Shown here: positions 42,765-46,335 of the stretch, one piece after another
Numbering within the stretch: the first letter of the stretch is position 1
Layout of the letters: each line of letters starts with the position of its first letter
Origin: Halomonas shengliensis
GTDB lineage: Bacteria; Pseudomonadota; Gammaproteobacteria; Pseudomonadales; Halomonadaceae
Assembly: GCF_900104135.1 (NCBI RefSeq)
Contig: NZ_FNIV01000014.1
Coordinates: 1-46,335 of the forward strand
Length of the DNA stretch: 46,335 bases
Direction: 5' to 3'
The notes under the pieces: generated by a model
Told to the model about the DNA's origin: nothing
The model's input: only the letters and a program-made list of their open reading frames with translations
Database searches by the model: none
Position numbers and translations under genes: made by a program

Positions 42765-43325
42765 TCAGCGCCAGCGCTCCACGAAGGATCCGATATCGTG
42801 TTCCGGCAGCGGCTTGTGGCGCCCGCCGAGACGGCCCAGGTAGATGAAGGCGACCACCTCGTCCTCCTCCTCGAGGCCCAGCCCCTTGCGCACCACCGGG
42901 TCGAAGGCGTACTTGCCGCTTCGCCACATGGCGCCGAGGCCCAGGGCGTGGGCGGCGAGCAGGATGGCGTGGGCGGCGCAGCCGGCGGAGATCACCTGCT
43001 CCATCTTCGGCACCTTGGGCACGTCCGGGGTGACCCGGGCGATCACCGCGATCACCATGGGGGCGCGCAGGGGTTTCTTGCGCGCGGCATCCAGGGCGGC
43101 GTCGCCGACGTGGGGGTCCTCGCGATAGTCCGCCTCGGCGAACAGCTCGCCCAGGCGCTCGCGCCCCTCGCCGGAGAACTCGATGAAGCGCCAGGGGCGC
43201 AGCTCCTTGTGGTCCGGCGCCCGCAGCGCCGCCCGATAGATGGCCTCGAGCTCCTCGGGGCTCGGCGCCGGCCCCATCAGCTTGCCCATGGAGCTGCGCT
43301 CGTGCAGCAGCGTCATCGCATCCAT
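42765..43325 (-). CDS. Nitroreductase family protein (YdjA-like)
   Basis: A 186-residue FMN-dependent nitroreductase-fold protein. The N-terminal HERSSMGKLMGPAPSPEEL is the usual Arg-Ser-Ser/Arg-Xaa-type phosphate-binding start, APDHKELRPWRFI is the FMN-site region, and GLGAMWRSGKY plus FIYLGR close the fold. Its short length is like E. coli YdjA. GGAGAG precedes the ATG. A 17-base perfect palindrome lies about 28 bases upstream and may be an operator. Confidence 0.88.
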   Translation of the reverse strand: MDAMTLLHERSSMGKLMGPAPSPEELEAIYRAALRAPDHKELRPWRFIEFSGEGRERLGELFAEADYREDPHVGDAALDAARKKPLRAPMVIAVIARVTPDVPKVPKMEQVISAGCAAHAILLAAHALGLGAMWRSGKYAFDPVVRKGLGLEEEDEVVAFIYLGRLGGRHKPLPEHDIGSFVERWR

Positions 43326-43352
43326 CGCTGTCTCTCCCTTGGCTGTCGTCCC

Positions 43353-43369
43353 ACGAGAATCTTTCTCGT
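43353..43369 (-). promoter_or_regulatory. 17-bp palindrome upstream of the nitroreductase gene
   Basis: ACGAGAATCTTTCTCGT is a perfect inverted repeat with seven-base arms and a three-base centre. It lies 28 bases before the ATG and overlaps the likely promoter region (TAGAGT nearby). It could be a repressor operator or a small hairpin. Confidence 0.45.
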
Positions 43370-43413
43370 CACTCTACCAGTGCGCCGGCCAGCTGTCGTC
43401 GCCTCGCCGGCCG

Positions 43414-44247
43414 CTACTGGCGGGCCAGGCGCAGCGGCTCCGGCGGGCGCTCGCCCAGGGTGGCGCGCCAGGGACTGATGTCCAGACCGCCACGGCGCAC
43501 GTAGCGCGCCAGCACCAGCAGCCGCTCGGGCCGGGCACGGGCCATCAGGTCCATGAAGATATGCTCCACGCAGTGCTCGTGGAAGTCCTGGTGCTGGCGA
43601 TAGCCCACCAGGTAGCGCAGCAACACCTCGCGGTCGAGGCGCGGTCCGCGGTAGCGGATCAGCACGCTGCCCCAGTCGGGCTGGCCGGTGACCGGGCAGT
43701 TGGACTTGAGCAGGTGGGAGTGGAGGGTCTCCTCCACCACCTCGTCGCCGACACGCAGGTGTTCGACACTCGGGGTGTAGTCGTCGATGGCGATATCCAG
43801 GTCGTCCAAGCACTCGCCGGGCAGCCGGCGCGGCGCGAGCGCCTCGTCGTCGACCGCGAAGAGCGCCACCGACACCGTGGCCCCGGCGGCCCGCGACAGG
43901 TCCCGCTCCAGGGTCTCGATGACCGCCTGACGGCTGGCAAAGCGGCTCTGGTTGAAGCCGTTGAGGTAGAGCTTCCAGGACTTGGACTCGATCAGGTAGG
44001 GCGACGCCGCCGGCAGGCGGAAGCGCGCCACGGCCACCACCGGCTTGCCGCGGGCGTTGAGCCAGCTGACCTCGAAGGCGTGCCACTCGTCCTCGCCGAC
44101 GAAGGGCAGCGCGCCCTCCTCGATGCCCAGCGGCGCGCGGTTGGCGGCGCGGGGGATGGGATAGAGCAGCCCGACATCGTAGCGCTCGGGGTAGGCGGAC
44201 TCGCGCCCCAGGGGGGCGTCGGCGAGGGTCTCGGGACGCCGGCTCAT
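43414..44247 (-). CDS. queF: NADPH-dependent 7-cyano-7-deazaguanine reductase
   Basis: A 277-residue enzyme that reduces preQ0 to preQ1 in queuosine biosynthesis for tRNA. The length and bimodular form (two tunnelling-fold halves) match the long YqcD-type QueF. The catalytic Cys C184 (KSNCPVTGQPDWG) forms the thioimide and the following Asp is D191. QHQDFHEHCVEHIF, with ligand Glu and His residues, is present, as is the NADPH-binding ESKSWKLYLNGFNQ. The start overlaps the stop of the ABC permease gene (ATGA). The neighbouring order yadG-yadH-queF fits an operon. Confidence 0.95.
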   Translation of the reverse strand: MSRRPETLADAPLGRESAYPERYDVGLLYPIPRAANRAPLGIEEGALPFVGEDEWHAFEVSWLNARGKPVVAVARFRLPAASPYLIESKSWKLYLNGFNQSRFASRQAVIETLERDLSRAAGATVSVALFAVDDEALAPRRLPGECLDDLDIAIDDYTPSVEHLRVGDEVVEETLHSHLLKSNCPVTGQPDWGSVLIRYRGPRLDREVLLRYLVGYRQHQDFHEHCVEHIFMDLMARARPERLLVLARYVRRGGLDISPWRATLGERPPEPLRLARQ

Positions 44248-45017
44248 GAGCGGATCCCCTGGCCACGCTCCAGCATGCGCAGGGCGACGGTGAAGAGCAC
44301 CGCGATGAAGCCGAGGATGGCGGCCAGCGCCCAGGCCACCGGGATGTCCGAGACGCCCAGGAAGCCGTAGCGGAAGACGTTGACCATGTAGAGGATGGGG
44401 TTGAGCATCGACACCCCCTGCCAGAACGCCGGCAGCAGCGAGATGGAGTAGAAGACCCCGCCCAGGTAGGTCAGCGGCGTCAGGATGAAGGTCGGCACGA
44501 TGGAGATGTCGTCGAACTTCTTGCCCAACAGGGCGTTGATGAAGCCGCCGATGGCGAACAGCGCCGCGGTCATCACCACCACCAGCAGGGTCAGCACCGG
44601 GTGGGCCACCTCGAGACGGGTGAAGAACAGCGACACGATGGTGACGATCAGCCCCACGCCGAGGCCGCGGGCCATGCCGCCCAGCACGAAGCCGGAGAGG
44701 ATCACCCAGCTCGGCATCGGCGACACCATCATCTCCTCCACGCTGCGCTGGAACTTGTTGGAGAAGAAGGAGGAGGCGACGTTGGAGTAGCTGTTGGTGA
44801 TCACCGCCATCATGATCAGCCCGGGGACGATGAAGTCCATGTAGCTGTAGCCGTCCATCTCGCCGATGCGCGAGCCGATCAGGTTGCCGAAGATGATGAA
44901 GTACATGGTCATGGTGATCGACGGCGGCAGCAGGGTCTGCGGCCAGATGCGCGTGAAGCGCTTGATCTCCTTGACCACCAGGGTCCACAGGGCGATGGCG
45001 ATCTGACGAGGGTTCAT
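44244..45017 (-). CDS. yadH: ABC-2 type exporter permease (YadH-like)
   Basis: A 257-residue inner-membrane permease with six predicted segments. It resembles E. coli YadH: FIVPGLIMMAVITNSYSNVASSFFSNKFQRSVEEMMVSP contains the conserved coupling region. The substrate is not known. It overlaps the ATPase gene (ATGA) and queF (ATGA). Confidence 0.93.
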   Translation of the reverse strand: MNPRQIAIALWTLVVKEIKRFTRIWPQTLLPPSITMTMYFIIFGNLIGSRIGEMDGYSYMDFIVPGLIMMAVITNSYSNVASSFFSNKFQRSVEEMMVSPMPSWVILSGFVLGGMARGLGVGLIVTIVSLFFTRLEVAHPVLTLLVVVMTAALFAIGGFINALLGKKFDDISIVPTFILTPLTYLGGVFYSISLLPAFWQGVSMLNPILYMVNVFRYGFLGVSDIPVAWALAAILGFIAVLFTVALRMLERGQGIRS

Positions 45018-45991
45018 GCGCGCGCCTCCTTGTCCTTGCCCTTGTCTTCGGCGGCCCGGTCCAGGGCCTGGTTGCCCTGCTCCACCATGGAGACGAACAT
45101 CTCCTCCAGGCGGTTGGCGCGGTTGCGCATGGAGACCACCTGGATGCCGCGTGCCGAGAGCGCCTCGAAGACGTCGTTGAGCCGCTGGCCGCGATGCACC
45201 ACCACCGCCAGCTGGGCGGGCTCCGGCTGGCTGAGCTCGAAGCCCTCGACCTCGGGGGTGGCCTCCACGGGATGGGCCAGGTCGAGCAGGAAGGTCTCGG
45301 TATCCAGCTCCATCAGCAGGTCGCGCACGCTGGTGTTACGGATGATCTCCCCGTGGTTGATGATCGCCACGTTGCGGCAGAGGCTCTCCGCCTCCTCCAG
45401 GTAGTGGGTGGTGAGGATGATGGTGGTGCCCTCCTCGCGGTTGATGCGGCGCATGTACTCCCACATGCTGCGGCGCAGCTCGATGTCCACGCCGGCGGTA
45501 GGCTCGTCGAGGATCAGCAGCTTCGGGCGGTGCATCAGCGCCCGGGCGATCATCAGCCGGCGCTTCATGCCGCCGGAGAGCATCCGGGCGCTGCCATTGC
45601 GCTTGTCCCACAGCCCCAGGTCACGCAGCAGCTCCTCGGCGCGGGGCAGCGCCTGGCGCCGCGACATGCCGTAGTAGCCCGCCTGGGCCAGCACGATGTC
45701 GAGCACCTTCTCGAACTGGTTGAAGTTGAACTCCTGGGGCACCACGCCGAGGTGGTACTTGGCGCGGGCGAAGTCGTGGTCGATGTCGATGCCGAAGATC
45801 GACACCCGTCCGGCGCTCTTCTGCACCAGCGACGACACCACCCCCAGGGTGGTGGACTTGCCGGCACCATTGGGGCCCAGCAGCGCAAAGAAGTCCCCTT
45901 CGGCGACGTCGAGATCGATGCCCTTGAGGGCCTGGAAGCCATTGCCGTAGACCTTGGTCAGGCCACGGATGGACAGAGCCGGTTCGGCCAT
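45014..45991 (-). CDS. yadG: ABC exporter ATPase (YadG-like)
   Basis: A 325-residue ATP-binding subunit. The ATG at 45991 has AAGGA six bases before it; a longer frame from 46090 is not needed. Walker A is LGPNGAGKS, the signature LSGGMKRR, Walker B LLILDEPTAG, and the H-loop TTHYLEEAE. A C-terminal extension (about 225-325) follows the nucleotide-binding domain, as in YadG. It partners the YadH-like permease. Confidence 0.94.
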   Translation of the reverse strand: MAEPALSIRGLTKVYGNGFQALKGIDLDVAEGDFFALLGPNGAGKSTTLGVVSSLVQKSAGRVSIFGIDIDHDFARAKYHLGVVPQEFNFNQFEKVLDIVLAQAGYYGMSRRQALPRAEELLRDLGLWDKRNGSARMLSGGMKRRLMIARALMHRPKLLILDEPTAGVDIELRRSMWEYMRRINREEGTTIILTTHYLEEAESLCRNVAIINHGEIIRNTSVRDLLMELDTETFLLDLAHPVEATPEVEGFELSQPEPAQLAVVVHRGQRLNDVFEALSARGIQVVSMRNRANRLEEMFVSMVEQGNQALDRAAEDKGKDKEARA

Positions 45992-46166
45992 GCGCAATCC
46001 TTGGAACGGTTCGGGGTTCGGTGCGGGCATGCCGCAAAGGCATGACGATATGGGGACGAAGCCGCCAGAGTTCAAGCCACCGAGGGTCACACCCGGATCT
46101 CAGGCACGCGAAATGGCCTGCATACCGGCAGACTGCATCGATATCGAATAGGGGGAAGGGACCGAA

Positions 46167-46187
46167 TGGAGCGGGAAGGAGATTCGA
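46167..46187 (-). repeat. Partial copy of the tRNA-Gly 3' end
   Basis: The bases TGGAGCGGGAAGGAGATTCGA repeat the 3' end of the tRNA-Gly gene at 46243 onwards, with one A missing. The copy lies 76 bases downstream of the tRNA end and ends abruptly in the T arm. It may be an attachment-site scar of an integrated element, or the remnant of a second tRNA gene. Confidence 0.7.
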
Positions 46188-46242
46188 CCGGGCTGGCGAT
46201 CCAGCTCCTGACGCGAGCCTTGGCCTATTGCAGGTGACCGAT

Positions 46243-46317
46243 TGGAGCGGGAAAGGAGATTCGAACTCCCGACCCTCGCCTTGGCAAGGCGATGCTCTAC
46301 CACTGAGCTATTCCCGC
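46243..46317 (-). tRNA. tRNA-Gly(GCC)
   Basis: The minus strand reads GCGGGAATAGCTCAGTGGTA at its 5' end, has anticodon GCC in TTGCCAA, the T loop GGTTCGAAT-like sequence (AGTTCGAATCT) and ends CCCGCTCCA with encoded CCA. Acceptor, D, anticodon and T stems all pair. Length is 75 bases including CCA. Confidence 0.97.
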
Positions 46318-46335
46318 TTTATCGGTGGTGCGGCG

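Noticed and set aside
43377..43420. GC-rich inverted repeat after queF as a terminator
   Set aside because: The arms pair only with a bulge and there is no T run on the minus strand, so it is not supported as an intrinsic terminator.

Overview
The window looks like a piece of a high-GC gammaproteobacterial chromosome, most likely Halomonadaceae-like. This is inferred from gene content (an Anr/Fnr with CX2C-X5-C, a DASS carboxylate transporter, unimodular-style QueF, MvaT-type silencer, many c-di-GMP enzymes) and from the GC-rich codon use outside roughly 1.65-7.1 kb. No marker gene fixes the genus.

Layout. (1) 9-1649: an IS3-family element with a programmed -1 frameshift signal. (2) 1650-7100: an AT-rich accessory block with an MvaT/H-NS-like silencer, a NERD-zinc-finger nuclease-like protein, two unrecognised proteins, and an overlapping nucleotidyltransferase-DUF262 gene pair. 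An integron attC-like site follows that pair and a long perfect inverted repeat ends the next gene. (3) 7181-8118: LexA box, intact umuD-like gene and a umuC cut after about 145 codons. (4) about 8099-25836: a heavy-metal/copper and envelope-maintenance island. It holds a merA tail fragment, a MucD/DegP protease, CzcD, DsbA-like, M23 and ZIP proteins, CadR, CadA, LspA, Lnt, an L,D-transpeptidase, CtaG, PCuAC, Sco and an arsenite/bile-acid-type permease. It ends in a Tn554-like recombinase module (TnpC-like plus a large tyrosine recombinase). (5) 25837-28277: an IS21 element that cuts the 5' end of that recombinase on one side and the 3' end of a DASS transporter on the other, without a visible target duplication. 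(6) 30128-42172: five c-di-GMP turnover proteins interleaved with anr. (7) 42260-46317: thioesterase, nitroreductase, queF, a YadGH-type ABC exporter and tRNA-Gly(GCC).

How the parts work together. Two MerR-type promoters (19-bp spacers with dyads) precede czcD and cadA, so CadR probably controls efflux. The lspA and lnt genes next to cadA, plus a lipoprotein Sco, suggest that the island carries its own lipoprotein maturation and wall-repair functions. The recombinase genes, umuC' and merA' give a model in which a Tn554-like element inserted into umuC and was later cut by an IS21-mediated deletion.

The most unusual material is the nucleotidyltransferase-DUF262 pair with an attC-like site (a possible cassette-borne defence or toxin-antitoxin pair), and the dense c-di-GMP cluster in which a diguanylate cyclase and an EAL protein are translationally coupled twice, with an Fnr-type site ahead of one member. 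All functional statements come from reading the sequence; no database search was run.
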